DNA of 64,000 nucleotides from Dyadobacter sp. CY312 (GTDB taxonomy: Bacteria; Bacteroidota; Bacteroidia; Cytophagales; Spirosomataceae): NCBI RefSeq assembly GCF_021390535.1, contig NZ_JAJUXG010000008.1, positions 62,001 to 126,000 of the forward strand, read 5' to 3'. The position numbers and the translations under genes were made by a program. This document shows positions 16,406 through 25,331 of the stretch, in pieces. Numbering within the stretch: position 1 is the stretch's first letter; each line of letters begins with the position of its first letter. Under the pieces are notes generated by a model that searched no databases, had not been told where the DNA came from, and saw nothing but the letters and a program-made list of their open reading frames with translations.

Positions 16406-17451
16406 GAAAAGGAAGATCGCAAATTATTCCGACTGATAATAACCCAGATCACCACTGGAGCTCCAAGAAGCGACGTTACAACATTGATTGGAAGTACGGT
16501 TTGAGTTCCGGGCATTTGTGCGATAATGTCACAAATGAGTAGCAATACAGTTCCTACCAGACACACTCCCGGAATGAGAATGCGGTGGTCTGATGTGCCT
16601 AACAGCGAGCGCGTAATATGAGGAATTGCAATTCCGACGAAACCTATTGGCCCGCAGAATGCTGTTATACTGCCTGTTAATATACTGGTACTTGCCAGGA
16701 TAATGAGCCGTGTCCGCCCGATCGTTAGTCCCATACTTCTTGCATAATTTTCCCCCAACAACAATCCATTGAGTGCCTTTGAAGAAGCGAAAGAGATAAG
16801 AAGGCCAAAGGAAACCACTCCGGATAGTACATACAAATGGTATTGCGTAACCCCACCAAGTGAACCGAATGTCCACATAATGTATTCCTGCAATTGCTCA
16901 GGCTGGCTGAAATATTGCCATATACTCACAACCGAAAGCGTAATGGTCCCAATCATGACGCCAACAATAAGTAAAATAACATTGTCACGTATTCTCCCGG
17001 CTATCAATAAAATGATTGAAAGAACAAGAGCAGAGCCCAATGACGCCATAGCGATTATGAGCCAGCTGCCCGATACTCCCAACTGGCGGATGGCGTAAAT
17101 GCTTGCGCTGCTTCCCCCTGCCAGCATTACAGCAGCAACACCCAATCCGGCTCCGGCAGTAATTCCGAGTTCGGATGGTCCTGCAAGCGGGTTGCGGAAG
17201 AGCGTTTGCATTTGCAATCCGCTTACAGACAAACCGCATCCTACAAGTACAGCCGTTACCGCTTTTGGTAATCTTATTTTTTCAATGATAAAAATCCAGG
17301 CAATGTTATCTGTTTGCTGTCCTGTTAGAATTTTCAGGATTTGGTCAAACGGGATTTTAACTGAGCCCAGCATAATATCCAATACAAAAAAGAAAACGAC
17401 AAGTATAGCAAGTCCTGTCAATATGGCTTTATGTGAAACCGATGGAGCCAT
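16402..17451 (-). CDS. FecCD/BtuC-family ABC transporter permease
   Basis: This 349-residue inner-membrane protein has about ten hydrophobic helices and the family motifs GCGLSVSGLQMQTLFRNPLA, PSELGITAGAGLG and GFVGIAIPHITR. These belong to the BtuC/FhuB/FecCD group, which imports iron complexes, heme or vitamin B12. It is the only permease gene here, so a homodimer is expected. It sits one base from the substrate-binding lipoprotein gene and overlaps the ATPase gene, giving a three-gene operon in the order binding protein, permease, ATPase. Confidence 0.9.
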   Translation of the reverse strand: MAPSVSHKAILTGLAILVVFFFVLDIMLGSVKIPFDQILKILTGQQTDNIAWIFIIEKIRLPKAVTAVLVGCGLSVSGLQMQTLFRNPLAGPSELGITAGAGLGVAAVMLAGGSSASIYAIRQLGVSGSWLIIAMASLGSALVLSIILLIAGRIRDNVILLIVGVMIGTITLSVVSIWQYFSQPEQLQEYIMWTFGSLGGVTQYHLYVLSGVVSFGLLISFASSKALNGLLLGENYARSMGLTIGRTRLIILASTSILTGSITAFCGPIGFVGIAIPHITRSLLGTSDHRILIPGVCLVGTVLLLICDIIAQMPGTQTVLPINVVTSLLGAPVVIWVIISRNNLRSSFS

Positions 17452-17452
17452 G

Positions 17453-18634
17453 TTATTTCAGTTGTTTATAGTAAACAGTTGTATGATCCGGCAGCAATTC
17501 AGGATGAAAAATGTGGATCAAATCGGCCAGTACTACATCAGGTTCTACATTTCCGGTTTCGAAGAAGTCGTTTGAGCCACGGGAGTTTGTTCGGTTGTTG
17601 TAACTATACATTTTGCCGGTTTTAAAAGCATTAAAATCAGCATACCTTTTATCCTGGCGGAGGATGCTGTTTCTGGTATCACGTGAATCGAAACCAACGT
17701 TGACCCAGAAATCCGCTTTAAGCGCAGTGGGATAAACCGATTCAAAGCTGAGCGGCAAACTACCGGCATCTTTGGTGGCCTGCGACGGGAAATTGCCACC
17801 AGCATCTTTGAAAAATCGAGCCATGTAGCTGTTCCCATTTGGCATAAACCAAACGTCTTTCGTATTCAGTCCCGAAAGTATCAAAGGTTTGTTTTTCGAA
17901 CTTCCCGCAAGTTTCGCCAGTCTTTCGTATTCAGCTTCGGTTTTAGCAAATTTTTCATTTACCAATGCTTCCTCATTCAAAAACGCAGCCATGAGTTTTA
18001 CCCATTCAGCCCGGCCCAATGGCGTATTTTCTACCCATTCCGAATTGCTGATCACCGGTATTCCGGCATCTGAAAGTAACTGGTAATGTTCCAATTTTGA
18101 GGACGGACTACCGGTAGTCATAATCAGGTCGGGATGGATGGAAATGAGTTTTTCCTCATTAATACCCTGATCTTTTCCCACTTCAGCTACTTTCCCGGAA
18201 TCAATCATCGCAATTACTTTTGGTGAAAAAACGTATTGCAAGCTGCTCAATCCGGTGAGAACGTGCTCGGAATTTAGATAACTCAGCAATCCTATATGCA
18301 TGGAAGACGTGAGTGCAAGGCTACGGATTGGCATTTCGATAACGGTATTGTTTTTCAAAATATCGGGAACAGTCGTGCCCCGTTGCACCAGAATGTATTT
18401 AGTCGTATCTGTCGTTTTCTCAAATGGACTAATGATTTTGACAATCTTATAATTGTCAAAGTACTCAATAGAAAATCCTTTTGCATGTTTTATCTCAACT
18501 CTTTCTTTGAAGAAATTCTGACTGGAATTTTTAGAGTTTTGTTCATTAGAATCTCTCTCTTTGGTTTTACATCCTATGAAACCAACGGTAAGCCAAATCA
18601 ACAAAAGTATACGACGCATGATAAATTCCTTCAT
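17453..18634 (-). CDS. FecB/BtuF-like ABC transporter substrate-binding lipoprotein
   Basis: The protein begins MKEFIMRRILLLIWLTVGFIGCKTK, a lipoprotein signal with lipobox VGFIGC; a second ATG at 18619 would also give a complete signal. The mature part has the type III periplasmic binding protein layout: SLALTSSMHIGLLSYL, GKDQGINEEKLISIHPDLIMTTG, a long linking helix, and DFWVNVGFDS. The ligand (siderophore, heme or cobamide) cannot be read. The protein should be lipidated and periplasm-facing. It heads the three-gene importer operon. No cobalamin riboswitch-like sequence was noticed upstream, and no TonB receptor is adjacent. Confidence 0.86.
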   Translation of the reverse strand: MKEFIMRRILLLIWLTVGFIGCKTKERDSNEQNSKNSSQNFFKERVEIKHAKGFSIEYFDNYKIVKIISPFEKTTDTTKYILVQRGTTVPDILKNNTVIEMPIRSLALTSSMHIGLLSYLNSEHVLTGLSSLQYVFSPKVIAMIDSGKVAEVGKDQGINEEKLISIHPDLIMTTGSPSSKLEHYQLLSDAGIPVISNSEWVENTPLGRAEWVKLMAAFLNEEALVNEKFAKTEAEYERLAKLAGSSKNKPLILSGLNTKDVWFMPNGNSYMARFFKDAGGNFPSQATKDAGSLPLSFESVYPTALKADFWVNVGFDSRDTRNSILRQDKRYADFNAFKTGKMYSYNNRTNSRGSNDFFETGNVEPDVVLADLIHIFHPELLPDHTTVYYKQLK

Positions 18635-18792
18635 TGTTTCAGTAGAGCATTGAAAAAGGGATATGGGCAAAAGTAGTAAGAAATGAGTTGAAAGGGGTGG
18701 TCTTAATCCGGTTTGTAATTACTTGTATGAAAGGTTCAATTGTCAGAAATCGGATTTAATAAAATTGGCACACTTTTATTAAATGTGTAGTT

Positions 18793-19857
18793 ATGCCCAA
18801 ACAACCTCTTTTACAATTTACTGGAAAAAGTATCTACTGCGCTCAGGCAGATGTACACATTGACCCATGGATACCTGTGGATCGTGCCATCATTACGCAT
18901 GCACATAGCGACCATGCTCGCTGGGGAAGTAAGCATTATCTCGCTCACAAAGACAGCGAGGCGATTTTACGACTGCGCTTGGGTTCTGATATTTCATTAC
19001 AGACAGTTGAGTACGGAGACAAATTCGTGATCAATGGGGTGACTTTTTCGCTTCATCCTGCCGGGCATATTATTGGATCTGCACAGATCAGGGTGGAATA
19101 TCAGGGAGAAGTTTGGGTCGCGAGTGGTGATTATAAACTGGAAGATGATGGATTTGCGGTGCCTTTTGAGCCTGTGAAATGTAATGTTTTCATAACTGAA
19201 TCTACATTCGGATTGCCTATATATAAATGGCAACCACAAAAAGAAATTTTCTCTGAAATCGACAATTGGTTTGCCCAAAATAAAAAGGAAGACAAAGCCA
19301 GTATTCTGATGGGTTATTCATTGGGAAAAATGCAACGGATTCTGAAAGGTATCCAGTTGCCGGATGAACCAATTTACGCGCACGGAGCCATTTATATTTT
19401 GAACGAAAAACTCAGAGAAGCTGGCCACGACTTGCCAGAGTTGACCTTGGTGACCAAAGATACAGACAAGAAACTGTTTCGCGGCGCATTGGTTCTGGCA
19501 CCACCTTCGGTGGATAGCAGTACCTGGATACGGAAGTTTAATCCATATTCACTTGGCTATTGCTCCGGCTGGATGGCACTACGAGGCGCGAAAAACCGAA
19601 GAGCTGTGGATCAGGGGTTTATATTAAGCGATCATGTCGACTGGCCGGATTTGAATACTGCTGTTGTGGAATCCGGAGCTGAGAAGGTCTATGTTACACA
19701 TGGTTATACCAGTATTTTTTCAAGATGGTTAAATGAAAATGGAGTCGAGGCAGGAGAGGTAACGACCATGTATGGGGGCGAGGAAGAGGCGGAGGGCTTA
19801 GGGCAGGGGGAGGATGGAGAAAGGACGAAGGAAGGGGGTAAAGGGTTAATCGGTTAA
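18793..19857 (+). CDS. Ligase-associated DNA exonuclease (MBL fold)
   Basis: This 354-residue metallo-beta-lactamase/beta-CASP-like nuclease has HAHSDHA (36-42), HPAGHIIGSAQI and the later LSDHVDWPDL and VYVTHGYTSIF motifs. It belongs to the SNM1/Artemis-like exonucleases that accompany ATP-dependent ligases in a four-gene bacterial repair cassette; the ligase gene follows directly. The last ~28 residues are unusual: a Gly/Glu/Lys-rich tail encoded by an almost pure purine tract (about 19764-19855). The stop codon lies inside heptamer array D. The tail looks like recent 3' extension into repeat DNA. Confidence 0.88.
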   Translation: MPKQPLLQFTGKSIYCAQADVHIDPWIPVDRAIITHAHSDHARWGSKHYLAHKDSEAILRLRLGSDISLQTVEYGDKFVINGVTFSLHPAGHIIGSAQIRVEYQGEVWVASGDYKLEDDGFAVPFEPVKCNVFITESTFGLPIYKWQPQKEIFSEIDNWFAQNKKEDKASILMGYSLGKMQRILKGIQLPDEPIYAHGAIYILNEKLREAGHDLPELTLVTKDTDKKLFRGALVLAPPSVDSSTWIRKFNPYSLGYCSGWMALRGAKNRRAVDQGFILSDHVDWPDLNTAVVESGAEKVYVTHGYTSIFSRWLNENGVEAGEVTTMYGGEEEAEGLGQGEDGERTKEGGKGLIG

Positions 19858-19880
19858 CGGTTAACAGATTGGGTTAGTCA
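19851..19880 (-). repeat. Heptamer array D, spanning the exonuclease stop codon
   Basis: The plus strand carries GGTTAAT, CGGTTAA, CGGTTAA and CAGATTG, a period-7 series in reverse orientation relative to array E (TTAACCG-type units on the minus strand). The TAA stop of the exonuclease (19855-19857) is part of the first unit. D and E together fill nearly all of the 92-base spacer before the ligase gene. Confidence 0.65.
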
Positions 19881-19914
19881 AGAATAGCAGACTATTTTTC
19901 AAAACACCAACGAA

Positions 19915-19949
19915 GCTAATAGCTAACAGCTAATCGCTCACAGCCAACA
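19915..19949 (+). repeat. Heptamer array E (5 x 7 bp) abutting the ligase ATG
   Basis: Units GCTAATA, GCTAACA, GCTAATC, GCTCACA and GCCAACA end exactly where the ATG at 19950 begins. There is no room for a separate ribosome-binding site, so the array itself is the translation initiation region. Confidence 0.85.
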
Positions 19950-21548
19950 ATGAAACAATTCGCAGAACTCTTCATGAATCTTGATCGGACCAACAAAACC
20001 AATGCAAAGGTAGAGTTGATGAAGAACTATTTCCTTTCGGCATCGGATGAGGATAAAATGTGGGCACTTACTTTGTTCACTGGTCGACGGCCTTCGTTTA
20101 AGGTAAACCGGACAATGGTGAAGGAATGGGCCGCTGCAGTGGCGAATATTCCCATGTGGCTTTTTCAGGAAAGTTATCAAAGTGTCGGAGACCTTGGCGA
20201 AACAATCTCCTTGATTTTACCTAGAAACGGAGCAGAGGATTCGGATAAATCATTAACGGAGTGGTTTCATTACCTGGGTATGTTACCGAAAATGACCGAT
20301 GAAGAGAAGCATGATCACATTCTGCAAGCCTGGTCTCAACTTTCTCAGCATGAAACTTTTGTTTTCAATAAACTTTTGATGGGCAGCTTCCGTATAGGGG
20401 TTTCTCAGACGCTGGTAGTTCGTGCTTTGGCGGAAGCAACATCAACCGATCCGAGTGTGGTGGCTCACAGGGTGATGGGAAACTGGGATCCTTCAACCAC
20501 AAATTTCAAAAACCTTATTCTTGATGAAGGCGAGAACGATCATGCATCGCGGCCTTATCCGTTTTTTCTTGCCTATCCGATAGAAGGCGATGTATCCAAT
20601 CTCGGAAATCCGGAAGACTGGTTTGTAGAATGGAAATGGGATGGAATCAGATCACAGATCATCTATCGAAATAATGAGCTTTTCATCTGGACGAGAGGTG
20701 AGGAGTTATCAACAGATAAATTCCCTGAACTGCATTTTCTGAGTTCAGTTTTGCCAAATGGTACCGTGCTGGATGGTGAAATCGTTAGTTATTTAGATAG
20801 CAAACCCATGCCGTTCAATGTTTTGCAAACGCGTATCGGAAGGAAAAATCTATCCAAGAAAGTGATGGAAGAAGCTCCCGTCGCTTTTCTGGCTTACGAC
20901 ATAATGGAAGTTGATGGAAGAGATATAAGAAGCTTGACCCAATTCCAGCGAAGAGCCGAGCTGGAAAAAGTTTATCAAAGTCTTCCTGAACAAGGCATTT
21001 TCAACCTTTCTCCATTGGTGAGCTTTACGCAATGGAGCGAATTGCATGATCTTCATCCGACTTCTCGCGAGAACATTGCGGAAGGTTTTATGATCAAAAG
21101 AAAAGGCGGAACGTATCAGGTTGGAAGAAAAAAAGGCGATTGGTGGAAATGGAAAATTGATCCGCTGAGTATAGATGCAGTATTGATCTATGCACAAAAG
21201 GGCTCTGGCCGCCGTGCTGAATTATTTACCGATTACACCTTCGCTGTTTGGGGAGAAGATGGTAAACTGGTTCCTTTTGCAAAAGCCTATTCCGGGCTTA
21301 CCGATGTTGAAATTGGCCAGGTAGATTATTTTATCAAACGAAACGTGCTCGAAAAGTTCGGCCCGGTCCGAACCGTGAAACCTGAACTGGTTTTTGAAAT
21401 TGGTTTTGAAGGAATCAACGAATCGTCACGACACAAATCCGGTATCGCCGTTCGATTTCCAAGAATTTTAAGGTGGAGGAAGGATAAGAAGGCTGCGGAA
21501 GCGGATACTTTGGAGAATTTGAAGGGGATTTTGGAGGTTTATAAATGA
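19950..21548 (+). CDS. ATP-dependent DNA ligase (repair cassette type)
   Basis: The 532-residue enzyme seals DNA nicks with ATP. An N-terminal helical DNA-binding domain covers about 1-205. The adenylation domain has motif I EWKWDGIR with nucleotidyl lysine K229, then TRGEELSTDKFPEL, DGEIV, AYDIMEVDGRD, EGFMIKRK and the motif V region WWKWKIDPLSIDAVL. A C-terminal OB-fold follows (about 415-520). It is the ligase of the four-gene set with MBL exonuclease, Lhr-like helicase and metallophosphoesterase. Here the last two are separated from it by about 1.3 kb that includes two minus-strand genes. Confidence 0.92.
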   Translation: MKQFAELFMNLDRTNKTNAKVELMKNYFLSASDEDKMWALTLFTGRRPSFKVNRTMVKEWAAAVANIPMWLFQESYQSVGDLGETISLILPRNGAEDSDKSLTEWFHYLGMLPKMTDEEKHDHILQAWSQLSQHETFVFNKLLMGSFRIGVSQTLVVRALAEATSTDPSVVAHRVMGNWDPSTTNFKNLILDEGENDHASRPYPFFLAYPIEGDVSNLGNPEDWFVEWKWDGIRSQIIYRNNELFIWTRGEELSTDKFPELHFLSSVLPNGTVLDGEIVSYLDSKPMPFNVLQTRIGRKNLSKKVMEEAPVAFLAYDIMEVDGRDIRSLTQFQRRAELEKVYQSLPEQGIFNLSPLVSFTQWSELHDLHPTSRENIAEGFMIKRKGGTYQVGRKKGDWWKWKIDPLSIDAVLIYAQKGSGRRAELFTDYTFAVWGEDGKLVPFAKAYSGLTDVEIGQVDYFIKRNVLEKFGPVRTVKPELVFEIGFEGINESSRHKSGIAVRFPRILRWRKDKKAAEADTLENLKGILEVYK

Positions 21549-21673
21549 TTATTTTGATTTTATACTAGCTAATATTAATATTTAGTCTGCAAATTTAATA
21601 TTTAATGTTAGAATTGCAGACTTGCTTTTTCTAAATCTTGGTATTTGCAATTTTCTGAAAGACAGATACAGTA

Positions 21674-22357
21674 TTAATTTCTGCTCGTGATTATATTATC
21701 TATCACTACAATACCTCCATTGGCGGTTTTCAACACGTTTCTAGGAAATAAGTCTGATACGATATAAAACTCGTTCTGATATGAAATCTCAGAAATCTTA
21801 GAAAATCCAAGAGATGTCATAAATTTTTGGATTTCATTTGGGCTGGCCTGAGTAGAATTGGGAATGTAATCTTGTTTCAAGACGACTTCAATATAAGGAG
21901 CTCTTTTTAACCCATTAGAAAAACCAGTGAAGCCAGCTAGTTCGTATTTTGTATCCGGGAAATTAAGGTTGTGAGCTACCGTTTGGCCAAGTAACTGCAC
22001 GATCGAATTGTTCGAATTGAATAGATTATTGCTTTTGTAAAGAGTGGTATTTTCAAAACTTAGAACAAGTGTGTTCTCATTGCCGCCTCCTGTAAGCGGA
22101 CTACCTAATGAGTAGATGCTTTCAATCCAAAGTCCATTATTTTTGGCATATTCAAACGTAACTTTCCTTTCAATATCCTCTATATCGTAATGAGATACTT
22201 TTTGTCCTGCGAGTTCCGCAATACCTCTGCTTGTACCTGTTCCAATGTAAGCGGATGTTTCTTCGATTCTTCTAAGTGTTTCTTCACCAACTCCGTATTT
22301 CGAAGCTGTTCCAGATTGTAGTATTCTTTGTTTGACTTCATCATTCGTTCGTTTCAC
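21674..22357 (-). CDS. Putative polyvalent-protein kinase-like protein
   Basis: The 227-residue protein resembles the serine/threonine/tyrosine kinase-like domain known from phage and mobile-element polyvalent proteins. I base this on NLNFPDTKYELAGFTGF, IEVVLKQDYI, a helix with IQKFMTSLGF, and the C-terminal YIVSDLFPRNVLKT...IVVIDN. The last two read like a degenerate catalytic Asp/Asn loop followed by the metal-binding Asp. A glycine-rich phosphate loop is not obvious (GSPLTGGGNEN near 85-95 is a candidate). Here it is a stand-alone gene between ligase and helicase, next to a VapB-like antitoxin. Function is unknown; family recognition is from memory of the pattern. Confidence 0.55.
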   Translation of the reverse strand: MKRTNDEVKQRILQSGTASKYGVGEETLRRIEETSAYIGTGTSRGIAELAGQKVSHYDIEDIERKVTFEYAKNNGLWIESIYSLGSPLTGGGNENTLVLSFENTTLYKSNNLFNSNNSIVQLLGQTVAHNLNFPDTKYELAGFTGFSNGLKRAPYIEVVLKQDYIPNSTQASPNEIQKFMTSLGFSKISEISYQNEFYIVSDLFPRNVLKTANGGIVVIDNIITSRN

Positions 22358-22436
22358 TTGCTACTAAAGTAATTATTTTTCAAGCTTAAATTAGCTAGGA
22401 AGGGTTCATCTCACAATTTTTGTAAAATGAGCAGGA

Positions 22437-22457
22437 AAGGCTAAGACACTTAGCCTA
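22437..22457 (-). terminator. Weak hairpin after the antitoxin-like gene
   Basis: AGGCTAA and TTAGCCT pair across a 5-base loop in the 131-base spacer between the antitoxin-like gene and the kinase-like gene. On the minus strand it is followed by TTTCCTG, so termination is possible but weak. Confidence 0.35.
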
Positions 22458-22488
22458 ACAGTATATGCAATTTAAGATTTTATAAATT

Positions 22489-22695
22489 TTAAATATCCTC
22501 GATCGGATCGTTAAAATCGTCAGCCATTTTTATTGTCCCTTTCATGGTTCCAAGTGGACGCTTTCCGAGGGAAGATACTTTTTCTGCTTCCTCAATAAAA
22601 GTTACCAGAACCTTACCTCTTTTTCTGATTGGGGGTGTTTCTTTAAAAATTACCTGCCCGTTTTCATAAATCCCTTCAAGAGTTGTTATCATCAC
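22489..22695 (-). CDS. VapB/DUF2281-like antitoxin without an adjacent PIN toxin
   Basis: The 68-residue protein has an N-terminal swapped-hairpin-like part, TTLEGIYENGQVIF, then KRGKVLVTFIEE. Its tail, RPLGTMKGTIKMADDFNDP, is the toxin-binding end familiar from antitoxins of PIN-domain VapC toxins. Such genes normally sit directly before a PIN toxin gene. Here the next gene in the same direction, 131 bases on, is the kinase-like protein at 21674-22357, and no PIN remnant is visible between them. It may be an orphan antitoxin, or the kinase-like protein may be its partner. Confidence 0.72.
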   Translation of the reverse strand: MMITTLEGIYENGQVIFKETPPIRKRGKVLVTFIEEAEKVSSLGKRPLGTMKGTIKMADDFNDPIEDI

Positions 22696-22868
22696 TGTAC
22701 CAATAATGTTCCTATCAAAGATACAAATTATGAAAGAATATGACCATATTCAGGAGTTTTAAGAATTAGATATAAATGGATGAAAACTGAAAACGAACTG
22801 ATCTAGCACAATTGTTGCATAACCTGTAAATTGTTCAGTTACTATACCATAATTCATCCCTATTCCCC

Positions 22869-25331
22869 TTGACAAGATCCCGCGGACATATCATTGTTGA
22901 GCAATGGTTTAAATATAAAAAATGGAAATGGGCGGCTTTTCAAAAGGAAGCAGCAGAAGCGTATCTTTCGGGAAAGAGCGGGTTGGTGAATGCACCCACC
23001 GGAAGCGGGAAAACCTATTCTTTGTGGATTCCTTTTTTGATCCGTTATATAAATTCTCTGCCCAAAAATCCTGCGAAAAGAAGTAAAGGCTTGCAGATTT
23101 TGTGGGTTACACCATTGCGTGCGCTTTCCAAAGACCTTTTCCGGAATATGGAAGCGGCTGCTCTGGAAATGAATCTCAATCTGCGGATCGGTGTGCGAAG
23201 TGGCGATACGAGCACAAAAGAAAGGGCCAGCCAGAAAAAGCAAATGCCGGAAGCTCTGCTGATTACACCGGAAAGTCTACATCTTTTGTTTGCACAAAAA
23301 GGAAGTGCTGAAACTTTTAAAAACCTGCATACCATCGTTGTGGACGAATGGCACGAGCTCATGGGTAGCAAGCGTGGTACGCAAACTGAATTGGCAATTG
23401 CCAGACTGAGAACGATTAATCCGCATTTGCAAACCTGGGGGATTTCGGCGACAATCGGAAATCTGGAAGAAGCCAAACAGGTGCTGGTTGGTATGGATTC
23501 TGCGGAGGAAGGCAATGTCATCATCAAAGCAAAAACAGAGAAGAAAATTATTGTTGAGAGCATCCTTCCAGAGAGAGTGGAGACGCTTCCCTGGGCAGGT
23601 TATATGGGCACGAAGCTGGTTGATTATGTCGTCAACATTGTCAAAAAAAGTAAAACGACATTAATTTTTACAAACACACGTTCTCAGGCGGAAGTCTGGT
23701 ACCGTACCGTGATTGAAAAGTATCCGGAATTTGCCGGAATTATGGCACTTCATCATGCTTCACTGGACCGGGAAGTACGTGACTGGGTTGAAGAAGCTTT
23801 ACATCAGGAAAGATTAAAACTGGTAATCTGTACGGCAAGTTTGGATCTGGGAGTCGATTTTCGGCCGGTCGATACGGTAATCCAGGTAGGAAGCCCAAAA
23901 AGTATTGCCAGATTTATCCAGCGAGCGGGAAGAAGTGGGCACCAGCCCGGAGTTGCCAGTAAAATTTATTTTTGTCCAACCAATGCGCTGGAACTGGTAG
24001 AGGCTGTTTCATTGCGCGATGGTGTTGCCAATAAAATGATTGAAGATCGCCCACCTGTGATTCACGCTTTCGATGTGTTGGTGCAGTGGATGATTACCCT
24101 GGCAGTTGGTGGCGGTTTTGAGGAGCAGCAGCTTTTCGAAGAAGTCAGGAATTGTTATGGTTATCAGTTTATTAACCGGCAGGAATGGGAATGGTTACTG
24201 GGATATATCACTACGGGAAGTCCGTCGCTGGAAGTGTACGACGAGTACAAAAAAGTGGAGAGAATCGATGGAAAATATGTGGTAACCAGTCGCCGGATTG
24301 CACACCGACATATGCTGAGCATGGGAACTATTGTTTCAGATACGGTTTTGAAGGTCAAATTTCAGCATGGGAAATACATCGGTTCCATTGAAGAGAATTT
24401 TGCGACTCGAATGAAAGCTGGTGATACTTTTTACTTTGCCGGTATGAGCCTTGAATTTGTCCGGATCCATGAAATGACGGTTACAGTTAAAAAGGCAGAA
24501 GGCAAAAAGGGGTTTTTGATCCGATGGGCGGGAAGCCGAATGGCATTGTCGTCTCAGTTATCCACATTCATTCGCGACAGAATAGATACTTCTCTCGAAA
24601 ATCCATTAAACGAAAAGGAGCTAACCAAGCTTAAACCGCTTCTGGATTTGCAAAGAGAACGTTCGGCTGTGCCCAAAAAGACGGAACTGTTGATTGAACA
24701 ATTCGAAACCCGTGAGGGACATCATATTTTTGTATTTCCATTTGAAGGCAGATTGGTACACGAAGGTATGGCGATTATTTTAGCCTACCGGATCAGTAAA
24801 TTGTCCCCGATTACGTTTTCACTTGCCATGAACGACTACGGTTTTGAGCTACTCAGCGACCAATACGTTGATCTTGAAAAAGTAATGGAGCAAATTGACT
24901 TGTTTTCCACAGCGCATTTGGTCGATGATATTTACCAAAGCGTGAATGCGACAGAAATGGCGAAACGGAAATTCCGGGAAATCGCTGCCATTGCCGGATT
25001 GATGTTTCAGGGCTATCCCGGGAAATTTATGAAAACCAAACAAGTGCAGGCGTCCAGTTCGCTATTGTTTACCGTGATGACCAAGTATGAGACCAACAAT
25101 CTATTGGTAAATCAGGCGTATCAGGAAGTTTTGACATATCAGTTGGAGGAAGTCAGGATGCGGACGGCGCTTGACAGGATTGCGACGCAAAAAATAATTA
25201 TTAAAAAAACGAGAAAGCCAACTCCTTTTTCGTTCCCTATCATGGTAGATCGGCTTCGGGAACAGTTAACTTCGGAAAAACTGGAAGATCGCATCCAGAA
25301 GATGTTAAAACAGTACAGTAATGCAGATTGA
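22869..25331 (+). CDS. Ligase-associated DEXH-box DNA helicase (Lhr-core type)
   Basis: This 820-residue superfamily 2 ATPase/helicase has Walker A NAPTGSGKT (41-49), motif II VVDEWHEL (DEWH at 159-162), SATIGN, the second RecA domain with FTNTRSQAE, and motif VI QRAGRSGH. A winged-helix and C-terminal region follow, as in Lhr. It is the helicase of the ligase/exonuclease/metallophosphoesterase cassette and should unwind or translocate on DNA during repair. The start is a TTG; no in-frame ATG lies close, and the family's conserved start (WFKYKKWKWAAFQKEA) begins right after it. It overlaps the next gene by 11 bases. Confidence 0.9.
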   Translation: MTRSRGHIIVEQWFKYKKWKWAAFQKEAAEAYLSGKSGLVNAPTGSGKTYSLWIPFLIRYINSLPKNPAKRSKGLQILWVTPLRALSKDLFRNMEAAALEMNLNLRIGVRSGDTSTKERASQKKQMPEALLITPESLHLLFAQKGSAETFKNLHTIVVDEWHELMGSKRGTQTELAIARLRTINPHLQTWGISATIGNLEEAKQVLVGMDSAEEGNVIIKAKTEKKIIVESILPERVETLPWAGYMGTKLVDYVVNIVKKSKTTLIFTNTRSQAEVWYRTVIEKYPEFAGIMALHHASLDREVRDWVEEALHQERLKLVICTASLDLGVDFRPVDTVIQVGSPKSIARFIQRAGRSGHQPGVASKIYFCPTNALELVEAVSLRDGVANKMIEDRPPVIHAFDVLVQWMITLAVGGGFEEQQLFEEVRNCYGYQFINRQEWEWLLGYITTGSPSLEVYDEYKKVERIDGKYVVTSRRIAHRHMLSMGTIVSDTVLKVKFQHGKYIGSIEENFATRMKAGDTFYFAGMSLEFVRIHEMTVTVKKAEGKKGFLIRWAGSRMALSSQLSTFIRDRIDTSLENPLNEKELTKLKPLLDLQRERSAVPKKTELLIEQFETREGHHIFVFPFEGRLVHEGMAIILAYRISKLSPITFSLAMNDYGFELLSDQYVDLEKVMEQIDLFSTAHLVDDIYQSVNATEMAKRKFREIAAIAGLMFQGYPGKFMKTKQVQASSSLLFTVMTKYETNNLLVNQAYQEVLTYQLEEVRMRTALDRIATQKIIIKKTRKPTPFSFPIMVDRLREQLTSEKLEDRIQKMLKQYSNAD

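Noticed and set aside
18769..18787. Near-palindrome ACACTTTTATTAAATGTGT before the exonuclease gene
   Set aside because: A/T-rich with mismatches and seen only once; not enough to call an operator.
18619..18792. Cobalamin riboswitch upstream of the importer
   Set aside because: No B12-box-like sequence or extended structure seen; spacer too short for the usual element.
21674..22357. Prophage remnant
   Set aside because: Only one polyvalent-type domain is present; no phage structural, integrase or lysis gene nearby.
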